A stretch of DNA of 64,000 bases from Bradyrhizobium semiaridum (lineage in GTDB: Bacteria; Pseudomonadota; Alphaproteobacteria; Rhizobiales; Xanthobacteraceae): positions 124,001 to 188,000 of the forward strand of contig NZ_JAGKJJ010000012.1 of assembly GCF_020329505.1 (NCBI RefSeq). Direction: 5' to 3'. The notes beneath the pieces were generated by a model. The model had not been told where the DNA came from, did no database searches, and saw nothing but the letters and a program-made list of their open reading frames with translations. The translations under genes and the position numbers were made by a program. Shown here one piece after another: positions 43,466 to 52,213 of the stretch. Positions within the stretch are counted from its first letter, which is position 1, and the number at the start of each line of letters is the position of its first letter.

Positions 43466-43675
43466 CTAATCCCGGTCGGTGAGCTTCCAGGGCTTGACCT
43501 TCCACGGCGTCAGGTTTTCCAGCCGCCACTGTGTCCAGCGCTCCGGCGGCCAGTGGCTGAGGCGCGAGGTCTCCTTCACGACCGGCAGCGGATCGACGAT
43601 GCGCGGCGCCGCGCGGCGGCGCTTCTGCCGCGTCGCCTCGCTGATCATATCGACGAAATCGGACTTGTCCGCCAC
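43466..43675 (-). CDS. Small conserved basic protein, function unknown
   Basis: A 69-residue cytoplasmic protein starting at GTG 43675, with GAGGAG in the right place upstream (43681-43690). The N-terminus is acidic (ADKSDFVDMISEATRQ), the middle is basic (KRRRAAPRIV), and the C-terminus is Trp/Pro-rich (WPPERWTQWRLENLTPWKVKPWKLTDRD). No domain recognised. The good ribosome site and the composition support a real gene. It faces the Gly/His-rich gene, and the terminator lies between them. Confidence 0.65.
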   Translation of the reverse strand: MADKSDFVDMISEATRQKRRRAAPRIVDPLPVVKETSRLSHWPPERWTQWRLENLTPWKVKPWKLTDRD

Positions 43676-43802
43676 GGCCGGCTCCTCGCGAGACTTGAAT
43701 TCGCAAGGGCCAGTGTGCGTGCCGGCCGTTAACGACCCGTTTCCGCAACGGCTCGAGCTTGAGACAAGAGCCGCAGCGTTTTCGAGCGAACTGCTCCGAC
43801 AA

Positions 43803-45209
43803 CTACCGCCAGTCGCGCACGTCGACGAAGTGGCCGGCGATCGCGGCGGCGGCGGCCATCGCGGGCGACACCAGATGGGTGCGGCCCTTGAAGCCCTGGC
43901 GGCCCTCGAAGTTGCGGTTCGAGGTCGAGGCGCAGCGCTCTTCCGGCTTCAGCTTGTCCGGGTTCATCGCAAGGCACATCGAGCAGCCCGGCTCGCGCCA
44001 GTCGAAGCCGGCCGCAATGAAGATCTTGTCGAGGCCTTCGGCTTCCGCCTGCTCCTTCACGATGCCCGAGCCCGGCACGATCATCGCGTTGACATTGGCG
44101 TTGACGGTCTTGCCCTCGGCGATCTTCGCCGCGGCGCGCAGGTCCTCGATGCGGCCGTTGGTGCAGGAGCCGATGAAGACGCGGTCGAGCTTGATGTCGG
44201 TGATCTTCGTCCCCGCGGTCAGGCCCATGTATTTCAGCGCGCGGTGCTTGGAGAGGCGCTTGGCCTCGTCCTCGATCTTGTCGGGGTCGGGCACGTAGCC
44301 AGTCACCGAGATGACGTCCTCGGGGCTGGTGCCCCAGGTGACGATCGGCGGCAGCTTGGCCGCGTCGAGCCGGATCTCGTGATCGAAATGCGCGCCCTCG
44401 TCGGAGCGCAGCGTCTCCCAGTAGCGCATCGCGGCGTCCCAGGCGGCGCCCTTCGGTGCCTTCGGCCGGCCGCGCAGGAAGTCGAACGCCTTCTGGTCGG
44501 GCGCGACCAGACCGGCGCGCGCGCCGCCTTCGATCGACATGTTGCAGACCGTCATGCGGCCTTCCATCGAGAGCGCACGGATCGCCTCGCCGGCATATTC
44601 CAGCACGTAGCCGGTGCCGCCGGCGGTGCCGATCTCGCCGATGATCGCCAGGATGATGTCCTTGCCGGTGACGCCGTCCGGCAGCTTGCCGTCGACCACC
44701 GCGCGCATGTTCTTGGCCTTCTTCTGGATCAGCGTCTGCGTCGCCAGCACGTGCTCGACCTCCGAGGTGCCGATGCCGTGAGCGAGCGCGCCGAACGCGC
44801 CGTGCGTCGAAGTGTGGCTGTCACCGCAGACGATGGTGGTGCCGGGCAGCGTGAAACCCTGCTCGGGGCCGATGACGTGGACGATGCCCTGGCGCTTGTC
44901 GAACTCGTTGTAATACTCGATGCCGAATTCCTTGGCGTTCTCTGCCATCACCCGCATCTGCTCGATGCTTTCAGGATCGGGATTCGGCTTCGAACGGTCG
45001 GTGGTCGGGATGTTGTGGTCGACGACGGCGAGCGTCTTCTCCGGTGCGTGCACCTTGCGGCCGGCGGCGCGCAGGCCTTCGAACGCCTGCGGCGAGGTCA
45101 CCTCGTGCACCAGATGGCGATCGATGTAGAGCAGGCAGGTGCCGTCCTCGGCTTCGTGCACCAGATGGTCGTTCCAGATCTTGTCGTACAGCGTGGTCGG
45201 TTTGGACAT
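43803..45209 (-). CDS. leuC: 3-Isopropylmalate dehydratase large subunit
   Basis: A 468-residue [4Fe-4S] aconitase-like subunit of the leucine pathway. Cluster cysteines are seen in [16 protein letters not shown] (about residues 345-360) and in [12 protein letters not shown] (about 405-416). [45 protein letters not shown] and [20 protein letters not shown] are family blocks. It works with LeuD. It is downstream of rplS on the same strand but separated by a terminator and 345 bases, so it has its own promoter. Confidence 0.98.
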   Translation of the reverse strand: MSKPTTLYDKIWNDHLVHEAEDGTCLLYIDRHLVHEVTSPQAFEGLRAAGRKVHAPEKTLAVVDHNIPTTDRSKPNPDPESIEQMRVMAENAKEFGIEYYNEFDKRQGIVHVIGPEQGFTLPGTTIVCGDSHTSTHGAFGALAHGIGTSEVEHVLATQTLIQKKAKNMRAVVDGKLPDGVTGKDIILAIIGEIGTAGGTGYVLEYAGEAIRALSMEGRMTVCNMSIEGGARAGLVAPDQKAFDFLRGRPKAPKGAAWDAAMRYWETLRSDEGAHFDHEIRLDAAKLPPIVTWGTSPEDVISVTGYVPDPDKIEDEAKRLSKHRALKYMGLTAGTKITDIKLDRVFIGSCTNGRIEDLRAAAKIAEGKTVNANVNAMIVPGSGIVKEQAEAEGLDKIFIAAGFDWREPGCSMCLAMNPDKLKPEERCASTSNRNFEGRQGFKGRTHLVSPAMAAAAAIAGHFVDVRDWR

Positions 45210-45497
45210 GAGCTTGAGCTCCAGAAGAAATTCGGTGGTGAATGGCGTTGAGCGCGGTCGGCGCGCGGGCAGGCGAAGGCGTCCGGGCAGCGTTACGCTG
45301 CGTGCGTAAGCTCTGACGTCGCCGACGTCGCAAAGCGTCCGAAGAACCGGCCGGGCAGCCGCGAGCGATCGTCGATCACGACGCGCTGGCAGGGCTGGCT
45401 GACTTGATCCGGAACCATTCTAAATTTCTAACACAGGGCTCGCGCCCGCGACAATCGATCGATGTGCGGGCCTCTACGTGAGATAGGTATGCCGCAA
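45210..45497. other. Intergenic region upstream of leuC
   Basis: About 290 bases between leuC and the rplS terminator. I searched for a leucine-rich leader peptide with attenuator and saw none convincing. The stretch should contain the leuC promoter; AT-rich bases around 45420 (TCTAAATTTCTAAC) are the best candidate. Confidence 0.45.
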
Positions 45498-45529
45498 CAA
45501 AAAAGCGCGGGGCAGGTCCCCGCGCTTTC
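45498..45529 (-). terminator. Rho-independent terminator of the rplS operon
   Basis: On the minus strand AAAGCGCGGGGA / CCCCGCGCTTTTTT is a strong stem with a short loop and six Ts. It lies 25 bases after the rplS stop codon. Confidence 0.95.
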
Positions 45530-45553
45530 GGTCGCATTCCGCTTCGGAATGGA

Positions 45554-45934
45554 TTACTCGCCGACGGCGGCCTGACGGTCCTGCTTCTCGACGATGCGGG
45601 CCGACTTGCCGCGCAGGCTGCGCAGGTAATAGAGCTTGGCGCGACGGACCTTGCCGCGGCGGACCACCTTGATCGAGTCGATCATCGGCGACATCACCGG
45701 GAACACGCGCTCGACGCCTTCGCCGTAGGAGATCTTGCGGACGGTGAAGCTCTCGTTGAGGCCGTGGCCGGAGCGGCCGATGCAGACGCCTTCATAGGCC
45801 TGCACGCGGGTGCGTTCGCCTTCGACCACCTTGACGTTGACGATCACGGTGTCGCCGGGGCCGAATTCCGGAATGGTCTTGGTGGCGGCGAGCTTGTCGA
45901 ACTGCTCTTTTTCGAGCTGCTGAATCAGGTTCAT
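45554..45934 (-). CDS. rplS: 50S ribosomal protein L19
   Basis: A 126-residue ribosomal protein at the 30S-50S interface. It shows the family blocks [54 protein letters not shown] and [24 protein letters not shown]. The ATG at 45934 gives the usual N-terminus ([11 protein letters not shown]); a longer in-frame opening to 46108 is not typical. It is last in the ffh-rpsP-rimM-trmD-rplS block. Confidence 0.97.
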   Translation of the reverse strand: MNLIQQLEKEQFDKLAATKTIPEFGPGDTVIVNVKVVEGERTRVQAYEGVCIGRSGHGLNESFTVRKISYGEGVERVFPVMSPMIDSIKVVRRGKVRRAKLYYLRSLRGKSARIVEKQDRQAAVGE

Positions 45935-46044
45935 CTGAAATTCTCCATCGGCGGCGCGCCCAGCCTGCGCGGGCTGCGCAAACGTCCTTCTATCCTGCGC
46001 GTGTGCGGATTTGGGCGCTGCTATACGGCAAAGCCGCGGGTTTG

Positions 46045-46791
46045 TCACCCGTCTGTCGTGTTTTTTGTACCGCCCCGCGGCGCTTTTTGGCCGGATTTTC
46101 GGGCCCACAGGTCGGGGCGCCGGGCCGCCGTCAGCGCCTCGGACTGCGCCAGCCGCCAGGCCGCAACCTTGGCGTGGTCACCCGATATCAGGATTTCCGG
46201 GATCTGCCTGCCCTCGAAGTCCTGCGGACGGGTATATTGCGGGTATTCCAGTAGTCCTTCGGAGAAGCTTTCCTCGGTTCCGGAGGCCTGTTTGCCCATC
46301 ACCCCCGGCAGCAGCCGGACGCAGGCGTCGATCAGCGCCATCGCGGCGATTTCGCCGCCGGACAGCACATAATCGCCGATCGAGACCTCCTCCAGCGAGC
46401 GGGCCTCGATCACCCGCTGGTCGATGCCCTCGAAGCGGCCGCAGACGATCAGCGGGCCGGGCCCGGCCGCGAGTTCGATGACCTGCGCCTGGGTCAATGG
46501 CCGTCCGCGCGGGCTCATCAGGAGGCGGGGGCGCCCGGGGGCAATGCCGGCGGCGTCGATCGCGGCGGCCAGCACGTCGGCGCGCAGCACCATGCCCGGG
46601 CCGCCGCCGGCCGGCGTGTCGTCGACGCTGCGGTGCTTGTCGGTCGCCGACGCCCGGATGTCGCGCGCCTCCAGTGACCAGAGGCCGCCGGCCAGCGCCT
46701 TGCCGGCCAGACTCACGCCGAGCGGCCCCGGAAACATGTCCGGAAACAGCGTCAGCACGGTCGCCCGCCAGGATGTCGGCTCGGATGTCAT
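46045..46791 (-). CDS. trmD: tRNA (guanine-N1)-methyltransferase
   Basis: A 248-residue SPOUT-class enzyme that methylates G37 of tRNAs to prevent frameshifting. The family signatures are [13 protein letters not shown] (near N-terminus), [18 protein letters not shown], the SAM knot [13 protein letters not shown], and [30 protein letters not shown]. The C-terminal domain is slightly Gly/Lys-rich and short. It is followed by rplS and, unusually, preceded by a dehydrogenase gene rather than rimM. Confidence 0.97.
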   Translation of the reverse strand: MTSEPTSWRATVLTLFPDMFPGPLGVSLAGKALAGGLWSLEARDIRASATDKHRSVDDTPAGGGPGMVLRADVLAAAIDAAGIAPGRPRLLMSPRGRPLTQAQVIELAAGPGPLIVCGRFEGIDQRVIEARSLEEVSIGDYVLSGGEIAAMALIDACVRLLPGVMGKQASGTEESFSEGLLEYPQYTRPQDFEGRQIPEILISGDHAKVAAWRLAQSEALTAARRPDLWARKSGQKAPRGGTKNTTDG

Positions 46792-46800
46792 GGCCTCTGG

Positions 46801-47883
46801 TTACGGCACCACGGCCGTGAGGTCGAGGCTTTGCATCATGGCGGCGGCATCCACGGCGCGGCGGAAGTCGCCGAGCTTGAACGCCGCGACGTTGATCTTG
46901 GAGAGGTCGAGCAGGCCCTCGGCCGCCAGCGTCGCGAGCTGGCCCGGCGCCGTGCGATCGTACATGAACTGCCCGACCACCTCCCAGTCGTTGGCCAGCA
47001 TCTCGCGGAACGACAGTTCGAGCGGCACCTCGGCGCTGCCCATCAGCACCATCCGCCCGCCACGCCGCAGCGCGCGCAGACAGGACAGCGTGGTCGAGGT
47101 GCTCTTGGCGGCGCCGAGCAGGTCGAGCGCGACGTCGGCGCTGCCGCCGGCGGCGCGGCGGATGATCGGCTGGTCGCTCGCCGGATCGCCGGTGACGACG
47201 GCCGGAACCACGCGCGGGCCGAACGCATCGCGCAATTGCTCGAGCGCGGCCTGCTTGCGGCCGGCGGCGACGACGCGGCCGGCGCCCATCGCGACCGCGA
47301 GCATCACGCCGCCGGAGCCAAAATAGCCGGTGGCGCCGTTGATGATGATGGTCTGCCCGCCGCGCAGGCCAGAGCGCTGCAGCCCGCCGAACGGCACGAT
47401 CAGCTTGGCCAGTCCGATCAGCTCGCTCGCCGGCCTGTCATCGAGATTGGCCAATGGTGTGACGCAGGCCGCCGGCCAGTGCGCGATCTCGGCGAAGACG
47501 CCGTCGCGCCAGCGCGCCTGCAACGCCAGCGCCTCCGGCGTCGTCACAGTGGCGGTCAGGCCGATCAGGATCTGCGGCGGATCGCGATCCGGCACGTCGC
47601 CGCGCAGATGCGGGCTCAGGAAGACGCGGTCGCCGCTCCTGACATGAGTGACGTTCTCTCCGGCGGCGACGACACGCGCGATCGCGTTGGTGCCGGGCAC
47701 GAACGGCATCGGCGGCAGGCTGTAGGGCAGCGCGCCCGACAGCAGTCTGTCGGTGTAGGACAGCACCATGCCGGCTTCGATCCGGACGATGACGCCATCG
47801 GGTGCCGGTTTAGGCGTTGCGACATCTTCGAAACGAAGATCATTGTGGGCGTGCAGCCGCCAGGCCTTGTGCGTGCTTGTCAT
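46801..47883 (-). CDS. MDR-family oxidoreductase (quinone-oxidoreductase type)
   Basis: A 360-residue medium-chain dehydrogenase/reductase. The nucleotide motif is INGATGYFGSGGVMLAVAMGAGRVVAAGR (about residues 178-206). The zinc-type catalytic Cys and the structural four-Cys lobe are absent; the corresponding site reads SYTDRLL. It is therefore probably a zinc-independent quinone or enone reductase type using NADPH. It sits between rimM and trmD in the ribosomal block, same strand, nine bases before trmD, which is not the usual order. Upstream is a palindromic repeat, consistent with later insertion. Substrate unknown. Confidence 0.88.
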   Translation of the reverse strand: MTSTHKAWRLHAHNDLRFEDVATPKPAPDGVIVRIEAGMVLSYTDRLLSGALPYSLPPMPFVPGTNAIARVVAAGENVTHVRSGDRVFLSPHLRGDVPDRDPPQILIGLTATVTTPEALALQARWRDGVFAEIAHWPAACVTPLANLDDRPASELIGLAKLIVPFGGLQRSGLRGGQTIIINGATGYFGSGGVMLAVAMGAGRVVAAGRKQAALEQLRDAFGPRVVPAVVTGDPASDQPIIRRAAGGSADVALDLLGAAKSTSTTLSCLRALRRGGRMVLMGSAEVPLELSFREMLANDWEVVGQFMYDRTAPGQLATLAAEGLLDLSKINVAAFKLGDFRRAVDAAAMMQSLDLTAVVP

Positions 47884-47912
47884 TGGGATGCTCCGTCACC
47901 GTCACCGCTTAC

Positions 47913-47990
47913 GTAGCCCGGATGGAGCGAAGCGCAATCCGGGGCCGCTGTAACCGCGGATAGATAGTCCGGATTTCGCGGAGACTGTTA
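47913..47990. repeat. Palindromic repeat (GTAGCCCGGATGGAGCGAAGCG type)
   Basis: GTAGCCCGGATGGAGCGAAG, then CGCAATCCGGGG, with a weaker right side (ATAGTCCGGATTTCGCGG). Same family as 24102-24188. It lies between rimM and the dehydrogenase gene. Confidence 0.7.
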
Positions 47991-48046
47991 TCGGGCGCGC
48001 GTTAGCGCGACCCGTTGGCTTTATCAGCGCTACGAGTTTCGGTCGA

Positions 48047-48568
48047 TTACGCCGCCGACGGATCGTCGCCCTCGATCTCCTGCGGCAGCTCGATCACGAC
48101 GCGGCCGGCGGCGAGATCGACTGATGGCACCACGGCGTTGGTGAAGGGCAGCAGCATCGTCGCGCCCTGCGGCGGGGCGATCTCGATGATGTCGCCGGCG
48201 CCGAAATTATGGATCGCGATCACCTTGCCGAGCGGCTGCTCGGCCGTCGTCACCGCGGCGAGCCCGATCAGGTCGGTGTGGTAGTATTCGCCGTCGTCGG
48301 TGTCCGGCAGCCGGTCGCGCGGCACGTAAAGCTCGAGGCCGTTGAGGCGCTCGGCATCATCGCGCGTGGCGACGCCTTTCAGCGTCACCACCAGGTGATC
48401 CTTGGCTTCGCGGACATGCGTGACCTCGAACTGGCGCTTGCCGTCCCTGGTTATCAGCGGGCCGTAATCCTTCACGGCCAGCGGGTCTTCGGTGAAGGTC
48501 CACAGCCTGACGGCGCCGCGCACGCCATGCGCAGCGCCGATACGGGCGACACAGACCGGCGCAGCCAC
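48047..48568 (-). CDS. rimM: Ribosome maturation factor RimM
   Basis: A 173-residue 30S maturation factor. The N-terminal barrel starts [25 protein letters not shown], with [34 protein letters not shown]. The PRC-barrel C-terminal half has [31 protein letters not shown] and [23 protein letters not shown]. It acts on 16S rRNA folding around S19. 17 bases separate it from rpsP, as expected for one operon. Confidence 0.96.
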   Translation of the reverse strand: MAAPVCVARIGAAHGVRGAVRLWTFTEDPLAVKDYGPLITRDGKRQFEVTHVREAKDHLVVTLKGVATRDDAERLNGLELYVPRDRLPDTDDGEYYHTDLIGLAAVTTAEQPLGKVIAIHNFGAGDIIEIAPPQGATMLLPFTNAVVPSVDLAAGRVVIELPQEIEGDDPSAA

Positions 48569-48585
48569 CGCAGCAGCCGCTCAGC

Positions 48586-48918
48586 TTACGCCTTGGCGGC
48601 GGCTTCGGCCTGCGCCTTGCGTTCCTTGCGCGGCACGGCCTTCTCGGGGTTGTTGCGCGGGGTGCGCTTCTTGACGCCGGCGGCATCGAGGAAGCGGGTC
48701 ACGCGGTCCGACGGCTGCGCGCCCTTGGCGAGCCAGGCCTTCACCTTGTCCATGTCGAGCTTGAGGCGGGCCTCGCTGTCCTTCGGCAGCAGCGGGTTGA
48801 AGTGGCCGAGACGCTCGATGAAGCGGCCATCGCGCGGGAAGCGCGAGTCGGCGACGACGACGTGATAGACCGGACGCTTCTTGGTGCCTGCGCGAGCAAG
48901 GCGGATCACAACGGACAT
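48586..48918 (-). CDS. rpsP: 30S ribosomal protein S16
   Basis: A 110-residue 30S protein. [43 protein letters not shown] is the canonical N-terminus, and [23 protein letters not shown] is typical. An Ala/Lys/Glu-rich tail ([13 protein letters not shown]) extends the end, as is common in alphaproteobacteria. Start of the second group in the block; ffh is upstream, separated by a palindromic repeat. Confidence 0.97.
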   Translation of the reverse strand: MSVVIRLARAGTKKRPVYHVVVADSRFPRDGRFIERLGHFNPLLPKDSEARLKLDMDKVKAWLAKGAQPSDRVTRFLDAAGVKKRTPRNNPEKAVPRKERKAQAEAAAKA

Positions 48919-48966
48919 TCAGTTCTCCTAAGTAAGTTGTTTGATCGGTAGAGGTTCAGTTAGCTC

Positions 48967-49069
48967 GTCATTCCGGGGCGCGAGCGCAGCGAGCGAGCCC
49001 GGAATCCATAACCACGACCGGGAGTATGGATTCCGGGCCCGCGCCAAGAGGCGAGTCCCGGAATGACGA
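48967..49069. repeat. Palindromic repeat (GTCATTCCGGGGCGCGAGCG type)
   Basis: The left end GTCATTCCGGGGCGCGAGCG and right end GGCGAGTCCCGGAATGAC are inverted. The centre pairs GGAATCCATA / TATGGATTCC. It lies between ffh and rpsP. Confidence 0.85.
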
Positions 49070-49093
49070 GAGGGAGACAGCGAGCAAGCTTCC

Positions 49094-50641
49094 TCATTTC
49101 TTCTTGCCCGGGAAGCCGCCGAGGCCCGGCAGCATCGGCTTCCCGGAAAGACCGGTGAGCCCCGGCACGTTCGGCAGGCCGCCGCGCAAGCCGGGCGGAA
49201 GATCCTTCGGCAGATTGGGCAGGCCGGCGCCGGCGCCGCCCTGCATCTTCTCGGCCAGCGCCTTCATCTCTTCCGCCGACGGCGGCTTCATGCCGCCGCC
49301 AAAGCCCATCGCCTGCGCAATGCCGGCCAGCGGGCCGCGCTTGCCGCTTCCCATGGCCTTCATCATGTCGGCCATGTTCCGGTGCATCTTCAAGAGCTTG
49401 TTGACCTGTTCGACGTTCTGGCCGGAGCCCGCGGCGATGCGCTTCTTGCGGCTCGCTTTCAGAATGTCCGGGTTCTTGCGCTCCTGCCGCGTCATCGAAT
49501 CGATGATCGCGACCTGGCGCTTCAGGATTTTGTCGTCGATGCCGGCGGCGGCGATCTGGTTCTTCATCTTGGCGATGCCGGGCATCATGCCCATCAGGCC
49601 GCCGATGCCGCCCATGTTCGCCATCTGCTGCAACTGCTCGCGCATGTCGTTGAGGTCGAACTGGCCCTTGCGCATGCGCTCGGCGGTGCGCGCGGCCTTC
49701 TCGGCATCGATATTCGCCGCGGCCTTCTCGACCAGCGAGACCACGTCGCCCATGCCGAGGATGCGGCCGGCGATCCGGCTCGGATGGAAGTCTTCCAGCG
49801 CATCGGTCTTTTCGCCGGTGCCGATCAGCTTGATCGGCTTGCCGGTGACCGCGCGCATGGATAGCGCCGCGCCGCCGCGGCCATCGCCGTCGACGCGCGT
49901 GAGCACGATGCCGGTGAGGCCGACGCGCTGGTCGAACGAGCGCGCGAGGTTGACCGCGTCCTGGCCGGTGAGGCTGTCCGCGACCAGCAGCACTTCGTGC
50001 GGGTTGGCGGCGGCTTTGATGTCGGCCGCCTCCTTCATCATGTCTTCGTCGAGCGTGGTGCGGCCGGCGGTGTCGAGCAGCACGACGTCGTAGCCGCCGA
50101 GCTTACCGGCCTCCAGCGCGCGCCTTGCGATCTGCGGCGGCATCTGGCCGGCGACGATCGGCAAGGTCGGAATGTCGAGGTCGCGGCCGAGCACCGCGAG
50201 CTGCTCCATCGCCGCCGGGCGATAGACGTCGAGCGAGGCCATCAGCACCTTGCGCTTGTCGCGCTGGACCATACGCCGCGCGAGCTTTGCGGTGGTAGTG
50301 GTTTTGCCGGAGCCCTGCAGGCCGACCATCATGATCGGCACCGGCGGCACGGAATTGATGTCGATGGTCTGGCCATCGGAGCCGAGCGTCGTGACGAGCT
50401 CGTCATGGACGATCTTGACCACCATCTGGCCCGGCGTCACCGACTTGACGACGGTGGCGCCGATCGCCTGCTCGCGGACCCGTTCGGTGAAGCTGCGGAC
50501 CACTTCGAGCGCGACGTCGGCCTCGAGCAGCGCGCGACGCACCTCGCGCATCGCGGCATCGACGTCCTTCTCGGTCAGCGCGCCGCGCCCCGTCAGACGA
50601 TCGAGAATGCCACCAAGCCGTTCCGACAGATTGTCGAACAA
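49094..50641 (-). CDS. ffh: Signal recognition particle protein Ffh
   Basis: A 515-residue SRP GTPase that with 4.5S RNA recognises signal sequences and membrane proteins on ribosomes. The N domain (residues 1-90) is followed by the G domain: G1 GLQGSGKTTTTAKLA (about 107-121), G3 DTAGRTTLDEDMM, and G4 TRVDGD. The Met-rich M domain (MGGIGGLMGMMPGIAKM... then NMADMMKAMGSGKRGP) ends with a Gly/Pro/Lys tail. The start is TTG at 50641 with AAGGA ten bases upstream; longer in-frame openings run into a palindromic repeat. The receptor ftsY is at 57960. Confidence 0.96.
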   Translation of the reverse strand: MFDNLSERLGGILDRLTGRGALTEKDVDAAMREVRRALLEADVALEVVRSFTERVREQAIGATVVKSVTPGQMVVKIVHDELVTTLGSDGQTIDINSVPPVPIMMVGLQGSGKTTTTAKLARRMVQRDKRKVLMASLDVYRPAAMEQLAVLGRDLDIPTLPIVAGQMPPQIARRALEAGKLGGYDVVLLDTAGRTTLDEDMMKEAADIKAAANPHEVLLVADSLTGQDAVNLARSFDQRVGLTGIVLTRVDGDGRGGAALSMRAVTGKPIKLIGTGEKTDALEDFHPSRIAGRILGMGDVVSLVEKAAANIDAEKAARTAERMRKGQFDLNDMREQLQQMANMGGIGGLMGMMPGIAKMKNQIAAAGIDDKILKRQVAIIDSMTRQERKNPDILKASRKKRIAAGSGQNVEQVNKLLKMHRNMADMMKAMGSGKRGPLAGIAQAMGFGGGMKPPSAEEMKALAEKMQGGAGAGLPNLPKDLPPGLRGGLPNVPGLTGLSGKPMLPGLGGFPGKKK

Positions 50642-50690
50642 TGCCGTTGTCCTTCGTTGCGCCCGCAGGCACTCGCCTCGTTCACTTGCC

Positions 50691-50790
50691 GTCATACCCA
50701 GCGAAAGCGGGGTATCCAGTACGCCGCGGCTCATCGGTTCAAGCCAGCTGCCTCTGGAATACTGGATCACCCGCTTTCGCGGGTGATGAC
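50691..50790. repeat. Palindromic repeat (GTCATACCCAGCGAAAGCGGGG type)
   Basis: The left end GTCATACCCAGCGAAAGCGG and right end CCGCTTTCGCGGGTGATGAC are inverted, with GTATCCAGTA / AATACTGGAT as the inner arms. It starts 50 bases before the ffh start codon. Confidence 0.85.
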
Positions 50791-51093
50791 CAGATAGTTT
50801 GCCTTGGTAACGAGCCAAGACGATGGTCCAAACACTTTCGCGCCCGAGGGCGCATCGCGCTGTCGGGCGTTGGCCTCCGGCCTCCAGGACCGGTCGGCGG
50901 GTCGAAAAGACGGATCTTTCCGAGAAAGTGGCCGCCTTAAACGCTGCGGGGGCCGGAAAGTCAAGGCAAGTTTGGCGGCAGTCTTTCCGGCTCGACCCCT
51001 AAGACACTGAATTTGCGAGGTTTTGCTGTAGAAGTTCCGAATCCGGCAGGGCCACCCATATAACCGGAGCCTGCCTCCTGTTCTGGAACCCGC
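50791..51093. other. Intergenic region between ffh and the MBL-fold gene
   Basis: About 300 bases between divergent genes. It includes a hairpin, CGCCCGA ... TCGGGCG, near 50840-50870 and should hold both promoters. An open frame at 50804-51010 (67 residues, Arg/Gly/Ser-rich) is not judged real. A small RNA cannot be excluded but nothing specific supports one. Confidence 0.45.
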
Positions 51094-52158
51094 TTGCCCG
51101 TCACCCGCCGCCGTATCCTCGCAACCCTGGCCGGAGCCGCCGCAGCGATCGGCGTGCCCTCGATCTGGATGTCATCCATGAAAACCTATGACGGTCCCGT
51201 CTCCGATCATTTTGACGGCCGGCACTTCTTCGATCCGGACGGATCGCCGCCGAAATCGCTCGGCGAGGTGCTGCGCTGGCAGTTCGGCGGCGGCCGCAAG
51301 CGGTCGGCCTGGCCGGACTGGGTTCCGAGTCCCTACGCCGATACGCCGCCGCCGCGGGTCGACGGCAGCGGGGTGCGGCTGTCGTTCGTCGGCCATGCGA
51401 GCTGGCTGATCCAGACCGCGGGCCTCAACATCCTCGTCGATCCGGTCTGGTCGATGCGCGTCTCGCCGTTCAGCTTCGCCGGACCGATGCGGCACAACGA
51501 TCCCGGCATCGCGTTCGAGAAGCTGCCGATGATCGATGTCGTGCTGGTCTCGCACGGTCACTACGACCACCTCGACGTCGCGACGCTGTCGAAGCTCGCT
51601 GCGACGTCAGCGCCGCGCGTGGTCACGCCGCTCGGCAATGATGTGACGATGCGCGCGGCGGACGACGCGATCAAGGCCGAGGCATTCGACTGGCATCAGC
51701 GCGTCGAGCTCGGAGGTGGTCTTGCCGTGACGCTGGTGCCGACGCGGCACTGGTCCGCGCGCGGGTTGTTCGACCGCAACAAGGCGCTGTGGGCGAGCTT
51801 CGTGCTGGAGACGCCGGCCGGCAAGCTCTACATCGTCTGCGATTCCGGCTACGGCAACGGCGTGCATTTCCGCCGCGTCGCCGAGGCGCACGGCCCGCTG
51901 CGCCTCGCGATCCTGCCGATCGGCGCCTACGAGCCGCGTTGGTTCATGCGCGATCAGCACATGAATCCGGAAGACGCGGTGAAGGCGCTGGCCGATTGCG
52001 GCGCCGCGCAAGCGCTGGCGCATCACCACGGCACGTTCCAACTGACCGATGAGGCGATCGACGCGCCGGTGATCGCGCTCGGCGAGGCGCTGGATGCCGC
52101 CAAGGTGCCGCGCGAAAGATTCTTGACGTTGAAGCCCGGCCAGGTGTTCGAGATTTAG
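51094..52158 (+). CDS. Tat-exported metallo-beta-lactamase-fold hydrolase
   Basis: A 354-residue protein starting at TTG 51094. The N-terminus, VTRRRILATLAGAAAAIG, is a twin-arginine signal. The metal site is SHGHYDHLD (HxHxDH, about residues 151-159), with further ligands in RHWSAR and the Asp in IVCDSGYGNG. Other parts are typical of the UlaG/NAPE-PLD-like subclass: FVGHASWLIQTAGLNILVDPVWS, and AILPIGAYEPRWFMRDQHMNPEDAVKAL. Such enzymes hydrolyse phosphodiesters or lactones; the substrate is unknown. It is divergent from ffh. Confidence 0.88.
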   Translation: MPVTRRRILATLAGAAAAIGVPSIWMSSMKTYDGPVSDHFDGRHFFDPDGSPPKSLGEVLRWQFGGGRKRSAWPDWVPSPYADTPPPRVDGSGVRLSFVGHASWLIQTAGLNILVDPVWSMRVSPFSFAGPMRHNDPGIAFEKLPMIDVVLVSHGHYDHLDVATLSKLAATSAPRVVTPLGNDVTMRAADDAIKAEAFDWHQRVELGGGLAVTLVPTRHWSARGLFDRNKALWASFVLETPAGKLYIVCDSGYGNGVHFRRVAEAHGPLRLAILPIGAYEPRWFMRDQHMNPEDAVKALADCGAAQALAHHHGTFQLTDEAIDAPVIALGEALDAAKVPRERFLTLKPGQVFEI

Positions 52159-52164
52159 AATGCT

Positions 52165-52205
52165 GTCGTCCCTGTGGTTATGGTCCCTACTTTCGCAGGG
52201 ACGAC
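52165..52205. repeat. Short palindromic repeat (GTCGTCCCTGTGGTTATGG type)
   Basis: GTCGTCCCTG and CGCAGGGACGAC flank a short centre. It is a compact copy of the 3103-3215 family. It separates the convergent MBL-fold and SIMPL genes. Confidence 0.8.
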
Positions 52206-52213
52206 GCCGTGAT

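Noticed and set aside
45210-45497. Leucine-rich leader peptide and attenuator before leuC
   Set aside because: No short frame with a run of Leu codons and a ribosome site was found; the hairpin present belongs to rplS on the same strand.
50804-51010. 67-residue open frame between ffh and the MBL-fold gene
   Set aside because: No ribosome site, no domain, and unusual residue composition. It lies where two divergent promoters must be.
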